In this document: one piece after another, positions 1 through 9,772 of the stretch
Layout of the letters: every line of letters starts with the position of its first letter
Position numbering within the stretch: the stretch's first letter is position 1
Assembly (NCBI RefSeq): GCF_015487065.1
Contig: NZ_WFQN01000108.1
Coordinates: 1 to 40,232, forward strand
Source of the DNA: Nitratifractor sp.
GTDB lineage: Bacteria > Campylobacterota > Campylobacteria > Campylobacterales > Sulfurovaceae
Length of the DNA: 40,232 nucleotides
Direction: 5' to 3'
Notes under the pieces: generated by a model
The model's database searches: none
The model's input: the letters and a program-made list of their open reading frames with translations, nothing else
Told to the model about the DNA's origin: nothing
Made by a program: the position numbers and the translations under genes

Positions 1-1477
1 CACTGTAGCGTTCGTAGCGACGGGTCTTGTCTTTCTCCACCGCCCGCATGATGACCGCTTCGAGCCAGGCGGGGGTGAGGGGATTGAGACGGCGCAGAGG
101 CGTGGGCGTGCGGAAAGTCGGCGTCTGGAAAGGTTCGATCTCCCCGTAGGGGAGTTTGCGACCCAGGGCTTCGTAAAGCGTGACACCGACAGCGAAGATT
201 TCGGTCTGCTCACTGATACTTTCACCGGTGAAGCGTTCGGGGGCCAGATAGCTGGGGGTCCCGGCCCGGGAGGCGAGGGAGAAGATCTCCACGATGGAGC
301 CGAAATCGATCAGTTTGTAGATCCGTTTGCCGTGGCGGCGCAGGACGAGGATGTTTTCAGGTTTGATATCGCCGTGGACCAGATCATAGCGCAGGAGAAA
401 CTGACTGGCATGCAGCAGAAATTTCCCCAGATTGACGGCGTCTTCGACGGGCAGGGGTTTGCGGGCGATCTCTTCCTTGAGCGTGGGGGCGTCGATATAC
501 TCCATCACATAGTAGCGGCAGCTCCGTTTGGCGGGGATGACCGCCTTGGGGAAGAAGCCCGCTTTGAGGCGGGAGGCGTTCCAGGCCTCTTTGACGAAGA
601 GATCCAGATAACTTTCGTCGTGAATCGCTTCAACGGGCGGGAATTTCAGAACATAGCGTACCCCTTTTTTCTCCGCCAGCCAGGTGCGTTCGTTCTGGAT
701 GAGGGGGCGCAGGAGTCTGTAGCCGTCGATCGTTTCACCCTTTTTGAGCTTTTCGGGGATAGGGAGGTCGATCTTCTTGAGGCTTTGGCGCTTGGATTCT
801 CCCAGGATATCGATGACGATCGCCGTCGTGTCGTCGGGGAGGTCATCTTTGACCTTTTTGCTGGCATACTTGATCAGAGGAACCGCGCCGGCGACCATCT
901 GTTCGGTGATCTCCTTTTCGCTGAGCACCGCTTCCAGTCCGTCGCTGGCCAGGAGCAACCGGTCGCCCACATGGAGATTGTTTTCGAAAAAGAAGATCTC
1001 CACCTCTTCCTCCATGCCGATGGCCTGGGTCAGGACATGCTCCATCCCCTCCTCGTGGCTGGTATGGGGAACGCTCAGGCGCAGCAGCTCCCCCTCGCGG
1101 AGCAGAAAAATTGGAGAATCCCCTACGTTGGCGCCGTAGAGGCGGTTCCCCTCGATGACGGTAACGCTGAGGGTGGTGAGGTACTCAGGGCGTTCGTACT
1201 CGTCGATCCCTTCCCGGTAGAGGATTGCGTTGATATTGCTGATGAAGTGACGAAGGGATTTTTCGATACTCCAGCTGCGGGGACGGGCCTTGAAGCTGTC
1301 GATGAGGTAATTGACCGCCCGACGGGATGCTTTGGCTCCGGCGGCGGCGCTGCCGACCCCGTCGCCAAGCACCGCGATACAGAGGTCTTCGACCACCCTT
1401 ACCGCGGCGAAATCTTCACTAAGAGGCTCTTTGCCTTTGGCCAGGCCGAAGGTAGAGGTTTTGAAGAGGGAAGACAT
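1..1477 (-). CDS. Bifunctional PP2C-type phosphatase / Ser-Thr protein kinase, 3' end cut by window edge
   Basis: My minus-strand translation from ATG at 1477: MSSLFKTSTFGLAKGKEPLSEDFAAVRVVEDLCIAVLGDGVGSAAAG... (PP2C), then ...HGDIKPENILVL...LIDFGS... (kinase HxD and DFG motifs). Open to the window edge, so absent from the ORF track. Confidence 0.88.
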   Translation of the reverse strand, partial: MSSLFKTSTFGLAKGKEPLSEDFAAVRVVEDLCIAVLGDGVGSAAAGAKASRRAVNYLIDSFKARPRSWSIEKSLRHFISNINAILYREGIDEYERPEYLTTLSVTVIEGNRLYGANVGDSPIFLLREGELLRLSVPHTSHEEGMEHVLTQAIGMEEEVEIFFFENNLHVGDRLLLASDGLEAVLSEKEITEQMVAGAVPLIKYASKKVKDDLPDDTTAIVIDILGESKRQSLKKIDLPIPEKLKKGETIDGYRLLRPLIQNERTWLAEKKGVRYVLKFPPVEAIHDESYLDLFVKEAWNASRLKAGFFPKAVIPAKRSCRYYVMEYIDAPTLKEEIARKPLPVEDAVNLGKFLLHASQFLLRYDLVHGDIKPENILVLRRHGKRIYKLIDFGSIVEIFSLASRAGTPSYLAPERFTGESISEQTEIFAVGVTLYEALGRKLPYGEIEPFQTPTFRTPTPLRRLNPLTPAWLEAVIMRAVEKDKTRRYERYS

Positions 1478-1491
1478 GGTTGCTCTTTGTC

Positions 1492-1539
1492 TATTGGTGT
1501 ATTAGTGTATTGGTATATTGGTATATTGGGATATTGGCA
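1492..1539. repeat. Octamer tandem array, 6 units
   Basis: TATTGGTG TATTAGTG TATTGGTA TATTGGTA TATTGGGA TATTGGCA. Confidence 0.85.
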
Positions 1540-1559
1540 AAGAGGTTCTATTTTCACTC

Positions 1560-1590
1560 CCAATACACCAATAACTAATATACCAATAAC
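1560..1590. repeat. Inverted partner of the octamer array
   Basis: CCAATACACCAATAACTAATATACCAATAAC, reverse-complement family of the 1492-1539 array. Confidence 0.75.
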
Positions 1591-1593
1591 AAA

Positions 1594-1614
1594 GTCGGAT
1601 CAAATCCGACCTCC
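1594..1614. repeat. REP-like hairpin spanning the narK stop codon (GGAG head on minus strand)
   Basis: GTCGGAT-CAA-ATCCGAC-CTCC; narK stop is the complement of 1600-1602. Confidence 0.65.
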
Positions 1615-2874
1615 CGCACTCACTCCCCAGGTGGTGCGCCAGCGGGTTTTGACCAGGCTGATGCCGATGATCGCCACGGCGACGACGGCGGCGAAGAGGA
1701 AGAAGCCCGCGGCATAGCTGCCAAAGGCGCTTTTGGACCATCCCAGGGTTTTGATGAGCGCCGTTCCCCCCAGGCCGCCGGCGCAGCCGACGATGCCGGT
1801 CATGATTCCCATATCCCGACCGAAGCGCTGAGGCACCAACTGGAAGACCGCGCCGTTGGCCATCCCCAGGTTGGCCATGATCAAAAAGAGGATCAGGATC
1901 GCCAGATAGAAGTGTTGCACGAAAGCGTTGAAAACCGCCAAAGCCGCCGTGGCCCCGAAGAAGATATAGAGGCTTTTGACTCCGCCCAGTTTGTCGGCGA
2001 TGCCGCCCCCCACGGGTCGCAGGACTGCCCCGGCGAAGATACACAGCGCACCGAAGTAGCCGGCGACCACTTTGACGTTGGGTTCGTTGAGGTATTCCAG
2101 GCCGAATTGGCTCATATCGACCTGATAGGTGCTCATCAGGTAGACCTTCATATAGTTGGCGAAGCCGACGAAACCTCCGAAGCTGACGGCGTAGAAGAGG
2201 CTGAACCACCAGGTATCTTTGTCTTTGAGCAGTTTGAGGTAGTCGCTCAGTTTCTTGGGATTGGGTTTGTAGACATCGGCGGGGGCGTCTTTGGCCATCA
2301 GGGCATACATGATGAAAATGAAGGTCGAGAGAATGGCGCCGACCAGAAAAACTGCCTGCCATCCCCAATACTCCGCGATCTTGGGGGCGAAGAGGAAGTC
2401 GAGAACGACCCCGATATTTCCTGCACCGGCAAGCCCGAGCACCAGCCCCTGCAGCCTGGGGGGATACCACTGTCCCGCCTGGGGGAGTGCTACGGCGAAG
2501 GAGGCACCGGCGAAACCGAGGCCGAAGGCGACGAAAAGCAGCTCGTGGTAGGTGATGTTTTCACCGCGGAAATAGGCATAGAAAAGGGAAGCGATGACAA
2601 TTGCCTGGGAGATCAGCGCCGTCTTTTTGGCGCCGATTTTGTCGACGCCGAAGCCCAGCAGGATCCGCAGGATCGCTCCGGAGAGGATGGGGATCGCCAG
2701 GAGTGTCGCTTTTTGGTTGGGATCGAGGTGGAAGCCGTGGGCCGCCAGCGACTGGCTGATCTCCGTGGCCAGAGGCCCCAGCATGGTCCAGACCATGAAG
2801 CTGAAGTCGAAGTAGAGGAACGCGGCCAGCAGCGTCGGAAAGTGCCCGGCCGTTTTGAGTTCACCGAATTTCAT
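1600..2874 (-). CDS. narK: NarK/NasA-type MFS nitrate/nitrite transporter
   Basis: 424 aa MFS protein with MKFGELKTAGHFPTLLAAFLYFDFSFMVWTMLGPL N-terminus and NarK-like motifs; adjacent to the nitrite reductase gene. Confidence 0.85.
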   Translation of the reverse strand: MKFGELKTAGHFPTLLAAFLYFDFSFMVWTMLGPLATEISQSLAAHGFHLDPNQKATLLAIPILSGAILRILLGFGVDKIGAKKTALISQAIVIASLFYAYFRGENITYHELLFVAFGLGFAGASFAVALPQAGQWYPPRLQGLVLGLAGAGNIGVVLDFLFAPKIAEYWGWQAVFLVGAILSTFIFIMYALMAKDAPADVYKPNPKKLSDYLKLLKDKDTWWFSLFYAVSFGGFVGFANYMKVYLMSTYQVDMSQFGLEYLNEPNVKVVAGYFGALCIFAGAVLRPVGGGIADKLGGVKSLYIFFGATAALAVFNAFVQHFYLAILILFLIMANLGMANGAVFQLVPQRFGRDMGIMTGIVGCAGGLGGTALIKTLGWSKSAFGSYAAGFFLFAAVVAVAIIGISLVKTRWRTTWGVSAGGRI

Positions 2875-3009
2875 TTGTCGTGCTCCTTGAATGGTTGATG
2901 TCGAAATTATAGATCAGATAATGTCACGTTGTATGTCTATTTTTTGAACAATACCATGAAAACTTTTTGAATATACTTCCGACAAGAAATTGTTATAGTG
3001 AGGTATATA

Positions 3010-4908
3010 ATGAGACTAGAAGCGATCAGCGCCCGACATACAAAAATCAACAAAATAGAGAAGCTCAAAGAGACCCGGAGCTATCAGGAAGCCTGGGAAG
3101 CGTTGCAGCGCTACGCCAAAGAGGGATACGACGCCATCAGCAAAGAGGATATGAGCTACTTCCTCAAGACCTTCGGCATCTTCGATCGCCCGGCAACCCC
3201 CGGAAAATTCATGCTTCGCGTCCGCATCCCCGGCGGACGCCTGACGAGTGAGCAGGCGACCCGACTGGGCGAGCTCTCCCGGGATTACGGCGAAGACGCC
3301 ATGGACCTGACGACCCGGATGCAGGTGCAGCTGCGCTATCTGAAGATCGAGGACCTTCCTACGGTCCTGGAGGGGCTTGAAGCGGTGGGCATTACCACCT
3401 GGCAGACGGGGGTGGACAACTTCCGCAATATTGTCACCGATCCTCTCGACGGCCTGGCCTTCGACAACCTCATCGAGTGTGCCCCGCTTATCGAAGCGAT
3501 GCAGTCGCTCTGGCTCAAACAGCCCGACTATATCAATGTGCTTCCCAGGAAGTTCAACACCGCCATCAGCGGCTCACTGGCCAACCGTTGCAACCTCTTC
3601 GCCCATGATATCTGCTTCGCCTTGGCTAACAAGGACGGAGAATACGGTTTCAACCTCTACCTGGGGGGCAAGGTCGGGGCCATCGCCGAGCGGGCCGATA
3701 TCTTCGTTACCCCCGATGAATTGATGGAGCTCTACAAAGCGGTTATCGATACCTATATCCAATACGGTTTCCGGGACAGCCGCAACCGTAACCGGCTTCA
3801 CTACCTGATCAAAGAGGCGGGAATGGAGACCTACGTCGAAGCGGTCAAAGAGAGCGCCGGCCGGGATTTCGACAGCGCCGGAGAGACCCTGGTCAAAACT
3901 CCCCGCACCGAAGAGGCCGACGGGCGGATCCGCCTCAAAGACGGGACGTGGGCTCTGCATACGGTCGTCCCCTCAGGGATCTTCCACGGGACGGCGATGA
4001 TCGACGCGGCGGAGAATGCTCAAAAGAACGGTTCGGGAACGCTCAACATCTCCACGACCCAGAATCTTTTCCTCCTAGGGGTGCCCACGGAGAAAATCGA
4101 CGCGGCCCTTTCCGAAGCCCCCTACGACCGCTACCGCAACGTCAGCACCCCTTACTTCAATCAACTCGTTGCCTGCGCCGGCTCAGACCTCTGCCCCTTT
4201 GGCGTCATCCCCAACAAAGCCGACGCCATCGAGATGGCCGAGAAACTGGGCGAAAAGGTTCCTCTCCCTGCCGACGCGTCGATCCGGATGCACTGGTCGG
4301 GCTGCGTCAAGGGCTGCGGTGTCCACGAGCTGGGGGATATCGGCTTTGTCGGCTGCAAGGTTAAAGTGGACGGTCAGAGCGCCTACGGTGTGCATATCCA
4401 GCTGGGAGGCAAATCGACCGCCAGTCAGGAGGAAGCCTACACGATCCTCAAAAGTATTCCGCTGACTCAGGCGACCGACTACGTGGCGCAGTTGGCGTCG
4501 GCCTATCGGGATCTGCGCCGGAAGCGGGAGAGCTTCGAACGCTTCGAGAGCCGGGTGCTTCGCCGTTACTCCAAAGGGGCCCTGGGCTTTTTGCTCCACT
4601 GGAATGTCCGGATCGCTCTGCCCAAAGGGTGGGAGGCTCTCGCCATCCGGGAAAACCGAGAAGCCTGCGAAGAGCGCAACGAGATCTTTTTGATGGGGCT
4701 GGAGATCTACAAGGCCCTCGCCGGCAAAAACGCCTATCAGGGCACGCACCATTACGACCCCATTGAGAAGACCCCCGCCGAAGCGCTCCATCGGCTCAAT
4801 CCCTTGGTGAACAAAGAACTCAGTGACGTCGTTATGAAAATGATCGCACCGTCCGAAAAGCGTTACGAAGTCTTTACGGAAGTATTGGCGGATCTGGGAA
4901 TAAAGTAA
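3010..4908 (+). CDS. nirA: Ferredoxin-dependent nitrite/sulfite reductase family protein (siroheme, 4Fe-4S)
   Basis: Two-cysteine-pair siroheme/Fe-S motif ACAGSDLCPFGV...SGCVKGCGVHELGDIGFVGC. Start taken as ATG 3010 (MRLEAISARHTKINK), downstream of the track's GTG at 2998. Neighbours favour nitrite over sulfite. Confidence 0.85.
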   Translation: MRLEAISARHTKINKIEKLKETRSYQEAWEALQRYAKEGYDAISKEDMSYFLKTFGIFDRPATPGKFMLRVRIPGGRLTSEQATRLGELSRDYGEDAMDLTTRMQVQLRYLKIEDLPTVLEGLEAVGITTWQTGVDNFRNIVTDPLDGLAFDNLIECAPLIEAMQSLWLKQPDYINVLPRKFNTAISGSLANRCNLFAHDICFALANKDGEYGFNLYLGGKVGAIAERADIFVTPDELMELYKAVIDTYIQYGFRDSRNRNRLHYLIKEAGMETYVEAVKESAGRDFDSAGETLVKTPRTEEADGRIRLKDGTWALHTVVPSGIFHGTAMIDAAENAQKNGSGTLNISTTQNLFLLGVPTEKIDAALSEAPYDRYRNVSTPYFNQLVACAGSDLCPFGVIPNKADAIEMAEKLGEKVPLPADASIRMHWSGCVKGCGVHELGDIGFVGCKVKVDGQSAYGVHIQLGGKSTASQEEAYTILKSIPLTQATDYVAQLASAYRDLRRKRESFERFESRVLRRYSKGALGFLLHWNVRIALPKGWEALAIRENREACEERNEIFLMGLEIYKALAGKNAYQGTHHYDPIEKTPAEALHRLNPLVNKELSDVVMKMIAPSEKRYEVFTEVLADLGIK

Positions 4909-4941
4909 GATGGAAGATGGAGGATGGAAGATGGAAGATTT
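4907..4941. repeat. Heptamer tandem array starting inside the nirA stop codon
   Basis: AAGATGG AAGATGG AGGATGG AAGATGG AAGATTT; nirA TAA is 4906-4908. Confidence 0.8.
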
Positions 4942-4984
4942 TGGATAATCATTTGAATGAAATAAAGAACGGAAACATTTTTCA

Positions 4985-5071
4985 TAACACGTAACACTTA
5001 GCACATAGCACAAAATACTTGCGACGGCGCCGAAGGCGCTCCCAATATACCAATACACCAATAACCAAATA
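4985..5071. repeat. Heptamer array plus GCGCC-GAA-GGCGC hairpin plus CCAATACA-type octamers, upstream of amt
   Basis: TAACACG TAACACT TAGCACA TAGCACA (4985-5012); hairpin 5027-5039; CCAATATACCAATACACCAATAACCAAATAACC. Confidence 0.75.
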
Positions 5072-5191
5072 ACCCCTTGGTGAACGCCAAGGCTCAATTG
5101 CCTAAATTTTATACATTTAACTGTACCGATCACGAAAAAATTTGAAATACAATGTGAGCATCCAAATCCCAAACGAAAAAAAGGACGTTTT

Positions 5192-6454
5192 ATGAAGAAA
5201 AAACTTCTGACGTTACTCGCAACGCTCCTTCCCGTCGCCGCCATGGCGGGGGAAGCCAAGATCGACACGGGCGATACCGCCTGGATGATCGTCGCCACCG
5301 CCTTCGTCATGCTGATGACCCCCGCGGGACTGGCCCTCTTCTACGGCGGTCTGACCCGCCGCAAGAACGTGCTCAACACCATCGGAATGAGCCTGATCGC
5401 TTTTGCCGTCGGTACCCTGGTCTGGGTGGTCGCCGGTTACTCCATCGCCTTCGGCTCCGGTGATATCATCGGTACCGGCAAGATCCTCCTGGCCGGCATC
5501 ACCGACAAGACGGTCAACGGGAGTATTCCCGAGCTGCTCTTCGTCGCCTTCCAGGGAACCTTCGCCGCCATCGCCGTGGCCATCGCCAGCGGTTCGATGA
5601 TCGAGCGGGTGAAGTTTTCCACCTTTACGATCTTCGCCGCGCTCTGGATCCTGGTCGTCTACGCTCCCATCACCCACTGGGCCTGGGGAGGCGGTGAGAT
5701 GCTCAACTTCGGCGAGATGGACTTCGCCGGCGGTACCGTCGTGCATATCAACGCCGGGGTCGCCGGATTCGTCGTCGCCATGATCCTCGGCAAGCGCCGG
5801 GATTTCGGCAAAAGTGCCTATAAGCCTTTCTCTCCCATCCTGGTGGTTCTGGGAGCGGCGCTGCTCTGGTTCGGATGGTTCGGTTTCAACGCCGGTTCTG
5901 AAGTGGCTGCTGACGGTGTCGCCGCCAACGCCTTCCTGGTCACCAATGTCGCCGCCTCTCTCGGTGTGATCGGCTGGCTGCTTGTCGAGTATCTCCTCTA
6001 TAAGAAGGCGACCCTCGTCGGGGGAGCCTCCGGTGCCGTCGCCGGACTGGTCGCCATCACTCCCGCTTCGGGAAGTGCCGGAGTCGTCGGAGCCATCATC
6101 ATCGGTCTGATCGGCGGTGCCCTGGGTGCCTTCGGGGTCTCCAAGATCAAAAAGCTCTTCAATGTCGATGACTCTCTGGATGCCTTCTGGGTCCACGGCT
6201 TGGTAGGGATCTGGGGATCCATCGCTACGGCGCTGTTTATCGCACCCTATCTGATGCCCGAGAATTTCCATCTGGGAAGCCAGTTGATGGCTCAGATCAA
6301 AGCGGTGCTTCTGACCATCGTCTACAGCGGTGTGATGACCGCGGTAGTCTACTTCGTCTCCAGCCTCCTTACCGGCGGCGGACGGGTCGATGACGAGACC
6401 GAGCTGATGGGTCTGGACGAAGCGGTCCACGGTGAAGAGGCGATCAACCTCTGA
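5192..6454 (+). CDS. amt: Ammonium transporter with N-terminal signal peptide
   Basis: 420 aa, DTAWMIVATAFVMLMTPAGLALFYGGLTRRKNVLNTIGMS, characteristic Amt family; followed by PII. Confidence 0.95.
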   Translation: MKKKLLTLLATLLPVAAMAGEAKIDTGDTAWMIVATAFVMLMTPAGLALFYGGLTRRKNVLNTIGMSLIAFAVGTLVWVVAGYSIAFGSGDIIGTGKILLAGITDKTVNGSIPELLFVAFQGTFAAIAVAIASGSMIERVKFSTFTIFAALWILVVYAPITHWAWGGGEMLNFGEMDFAGGTVVHINAGVAGFVVAMILGKRRDFGKSAYKPFSPILVVLGAALLWFGWFGFNAGSEVAADGVAANAFLVTNVAASLGVIGWLLVEYLLYKKATLVGGASGAVAGLVAITPASGSAGVVGAIIIGLIGGALGAFGVSKIKKLFNVDDSLDAFWVHGLVGIWGSIATALFIAPYLMPENFHLGSQLMAQIKAVLLTIVYSGVMTAVVYFVSSLLTGGGRVDDETELMGLDEAVHGEEAINL

Positions 6455-6489
6455 TCCCGGAACTCTTGAGAATATTTCAACAAGGATAA

Positions 6490-6834
<345 letters not shown>

Positions 6835-6844
6835 CTCCCATCTT

Positions 6845-6862
6845 CCCTCCGGCCCCGGAGGG
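6845..6862. terminator. 18-nt perfect hairpin just after the PII stop codon (terminator or mini-hairpin repeat)
   Basis: CCCTCCGG-CC-CCGGAGGG, 8-bp stem; no obvious T-tract directly after it. Confidence 0.5.
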
Positions 6863-7080
6863 ATGCACTTTCTTTCAACTGCTTTCCCTCCTTCTCTTAC
6901 TTTTCGATTCGACTTTATTTCCTGGACGCTCAAATCCTTTTCTTTGCAACCGTTTTTGTCCATCATTTTCAGCTCATGGAGTCTGGACCCCATGGAATAC
7001 CTGGAACCCAAATCATGCATTAGCCAGTACGCCATCTGCCCCAATCATCGGTGACATGGGCGATTCGTCCAAAGCCTCGA

Positions 7081-7097
7081 CGCACCCTCCGGGTGCG
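7081..7097. repeat. 7-3-7 mini-hairpin
   Basis: CGCACCC-TCC-GGGTGCG, perfect 7-bp stem, in the non-coding gap between the PII gene and the permease genes. Confidence 0.55.
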
Positions 7098-7217
7098 CCT
7101 GCGTTTCGGTCGAACACCCCAGCCGACCGAGCGTTGGCACATCTGGCACACTTTCTACTGCATGGTTTGGGTTGAATATAGTATGCTATGCTCCGAAAGT
7201 TCCACAAAGGAGTCGTC

Positions 7218-7655
7218 ATGTCCGCTGAGAAAAGCATCAGTTTCCCGAAGAGTCTGAAGCAGGCGGGGCTCTCGATGCTCTCTATGATGCCCATGATCCT
7301 GGCGATCATCGGGCTGGTGGGACTGTTTCAAAGCTATGTCAGTGAAGCGACACTCGCTTCGGTCTTCAACGGAAACGCGGTGCACGATACCCTGGTGGGG
7401 ACGCTGGCGGGGATGGTGGCCGTCGGGCAGGCGATCGTCAGCTACATTTTGGGCGGGGAGCTTCTCAAGGAGGGGGTGAGCCTCTATGCCGTGACCGCCT
7501 TTATCCTGGCCTGGGTGACTCTGGGGGTGGTGCAGCTGCCTCTGGAGGCGTCGGTGCTGGGCGTTCGATTTACCTGGCGGCGAAATCTTTTGGCGTTTTT
7601 TTCGACGATGCTGGTGGCGGTCATGACGGTGAGAATCCTGGAGTGGTGGCGATGA
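7218..7655 (+). CDS. Permease half-protein (PF03773/DUF318-like, N-terminal half)
   Basis: RBS AAAGGAG at about 7206-7212 before ATG 7218 (MSAEKSISFPKSLKQAGLSM); hydrophobic; overlaps the next permease ORF. Confidence 0.6.
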   Translation: MSAEKSISFPKSLKQAGLSMLSMMPMILAIIGLVGLFQSYVSEATLASVFNGNAVHDTLVGTLAGMVAVGQAIVSYILGGELLKEGVSLYAVTAFILAWVTLGVVQLPLEASVLGVRFTWRRNLLAFFSTMLVAVMTVRILEWWR

Positions 7656-8164
7656 GCAGAGAGCGGAATCGGCCTCGGTGGAGGGGGCTACGACTGCTTG
7701 GGTTGGTGAGTCTGCTTTATCTGGGCCTAGCCCTGGCCGGAAGCCCCGGCGCGGGGCACGCTTTGCACAAAATGTTGACCATTTTGGCCACGCTGCTGCC
7801 GATTTTGGCGGTGGTGGTCTTTATCGCCGGCGCGATCAACTATTTTCTCGATCCGAAAGTTTTGGCCAAACATCTGGGCGAAGAGAGCGGTTGGCGGGGC
7901 TGGATGATTGCCCTGGGAGCCGGGGTGCTCAGTCACGGGCCGATGTATGCCTGGTATCCGGTGATCGAAGAATTGCGACGCCACGGTATGCGTGACGGCC
8001 TGGTAGCGGCCTTTTTCTATGCGCGGGCGATCAAAGTGCCGCTGCTGCCGATGATGGCGGCCTATTTCGGTCTCGATTTCACGATACTTTTGACGGGATT
8101 GACGCTTGTGGCTGCCTGGGGGCAGGGAGTGATGCTAGATGCGCTGGGCACCGGGGATCAATAG
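7643..8164 (+). CDS. Permease half-protein (PF03773/DUF318-like, C-terminal half)
   Basis: 173 aa membrane protein ...ILAVVVFIAGAINYFLDPKVLAKHLGEESGWRGWMIALGAGVLSHGPMYAWYPVIEELRRHGMRDGLVAAFFYARAIKVPLLPMM...; overlaps the upstream ORF by 13 bp. Confidence 0.6.
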   Translation: MVAMSRERNRPRWRGLRLLGLVSLLYLGLALAGSPGAGHALHKMLTILATLLPILAVVVFIAGAINYFLDPKVLAKHLGEESGWRGWMIALGAGVLSHGPMYAWYPVIEELRRHGMRDGLVAAFFYARAIKVPLLPMMAAYFGLDFTILLTGLTLVAAWGQGVMLDALGTGDQ

Positions 8165-8181
8165 GGATCGAAGCGATCGAC

Positions 8182-9639
8182 TTACTGCTGGAGAAAGACG
8201 ACGTGTCCTTTACCGTTCTTTTTGGCGCGGTACATGGCGGTATCGGCCCGACTGATGAGCGCATCGGGATCGGTGATATTTTTTGGGAGCGGAATCATTC
8301 CGATACTGGCGGAGAGCTGAAGCGTCTCCTTGCGAAGGTAGATGGGGGCTTCGATCTCTTGGATAAGCCGAGACATGATCTTTTCGGCCTCATCGGGGTG
8401 CTTGATTTTTCGTAGGACGATGAGAAACTCATCGCCCCCCAGGCGTAGAAGTTCATCGCCGTTTCTGAGAAAGGCACGGATCCGTGCGGCGATCTCTTTG
8501 AGGACCAGATCCCCTACCGCATGGCCGTATTGGTCATTGATCTTTTTGAATCCGTCGAGATCGAGATAGCAGAGCATCGAGAGCGTATGATCGTCGGCAC
8601 GCCGTTGATGGTTCAAAAGCTGAGGCAGGTAGTGGCGGTTGGGCAGACCGGTCAGCTGATCCTGATGGGCGACGGCGTGCAGATGGGCCAGGGCCTGATC
8701 CTTTTCCCGGAAGATGATGCCGACGAAGAGAGCCAAAAAGAGATTGGAGAGGATGAAAAAGTTGAGATTCAACAGCGATTGGGTCAGATCCTGAGAGCTG
8801 TAGGCGAAGAGCCCCTGGCCGTTGTGGGTGAACCAGAGGGTACTCAAGGCCAATCCGACGGCCGCTCCCAAGCCGTAGAGCATATCTTTGTGGATGCAGT
8901 GGATTAGCAAGGGAATCGTGATCATCATCAGGACGGGGAGGCTGTGGATATGCAGGGTGATCTGCATCAGATAATTGAGCGCGGCCATGCCGAAAATGTA
9001 GACACCGAGTCTTAGGTAATTGATCCGTCGATATCCGGTATGCAGCAAAAGGAGGAAAGGGGTGATGAGCAGCTGTCCCAGGACATTGCCGAACCACCAG
9101 AAAAAGAGGCTATTTTTAAAAGAGGAGAGCGGTTCCATCCCTGCCAGATAGAGGACGCCGTTTCCCAGGATGGCGCTAAAGGGTTGCAGAATGAGGAGGA
9201 TCATCCCCGTCAGCAGCATCAGATCGCGGATGCTGCTCAAATTGAGATCCAGCGCATAACGGCGGGAAAGCCGGTAGGCGATGAGGGCTTCGAGACTATT
9301 GACCAGAGCAATGCCCCCTGCGGGAAACCAGCCGAGGCCGGAATTGAGCGCCAGCAACAGTTGTCCCAGGAAAATCCCCGGGATGATCCGGGGGCCGTAG
9401 ATCAGCACTCCGGCCAGGGCAAACCCCTCCGGCAAAAAAGCCGAGAGTGTCACGACACCGTTTTGGTGATAGATGCTGAAGCTCAACCCTCCCGCCAGGA
9501 GATAGAGAAGAATCATGGCGATGTTGAGAATCGCGATCCTTCCGACCCCGCTACTGAAGTAGCCGGCCATCTCTTCGTCAGGAGATGTATTGATATGCTT
9601 GACCACCTCTTCTTTTCCCTTCCTTCTGCGATACATCAT
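8182..9639 (-). CDS. Diguanylate cyclase with N-terminal MASE1-like membrane sensor
   Basis: 485 aa; multiple N-terminal TM segments; LLRLGGDEFLIVL (intact GGDEF) and RNGD five residues upstream (RxxD I-site). Confidence 0.88.
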   Translation of the reverse strand: MMYRRRKGKEEVVKHINTSPDEEMAGYFSSGVGRIAILNIAMILLYLLAGGLSFSIYHQNGVVTLSAFLPEGFALAGVLIYGPRIIPGIFLGQLLLALNSGLGWFPAGGIALVNSLEALIAYRLSRRYALDLNLSSIRDLMLLTGMILLILQPFSAILGNGVLYLAGMEPLSSFKNSLFFWWFGNVLGQLLITPFLLLLHTGYRRINYLRLGVYIFGMAALNYLMQITLHIHSLPVLMMITIPLLIHCIHKDMLYGLGAAVGLALSTLWFTHNGQGLFAYSSQDLTQSLLNLNFFILSNLFLALFVGIIFREKDQALAHLHAVAHQDQLTGLPNRHYLPQLLNHQRRADDHTLSMLCYLDLDGFKKINDQYGHAVGDLVLKEIAARIRAFLRNGDELLRLGGDEFLIVLRKIKHPDEAEKIMSRLIQEIEAPIYLRKETLQLSASIGMIPLPKNITDPDALISRADTAMYRAKKNGKGHVVFLQQ

Positions 9640-9772
9640 TATATTTTATGATTTCAAAAAATAATCAAATGGCGATTTAATTTTTATTCTACCAGAAAAA
9701 TGAGATCTGTAAAGCAACAATTCTTTAAAAACTCTTCAAAATTTCCAGTTGTTTAGATCGCATCCCGGCTAT

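Noticed and set aside
332-1717. 461-aa plus-strand ORF at 332-1717
   Set aside because: Antisense of the kinase/phosphatase gene, whose minus-strand translation has clear PP2C and kinase motifs; a high-GC shadow ORF.
2890-3009. Specific regulator binding sites in the narK-nirA divergent region
   Set aside because: The region is AT-rich and surely promoter-bearing, but I could not identify a convincing known motif by eye.
5213-6430. 405-aa minus-strand ORF opposite amt
   Set aside because: Shadow ORF of a canonical ammonium transporter.
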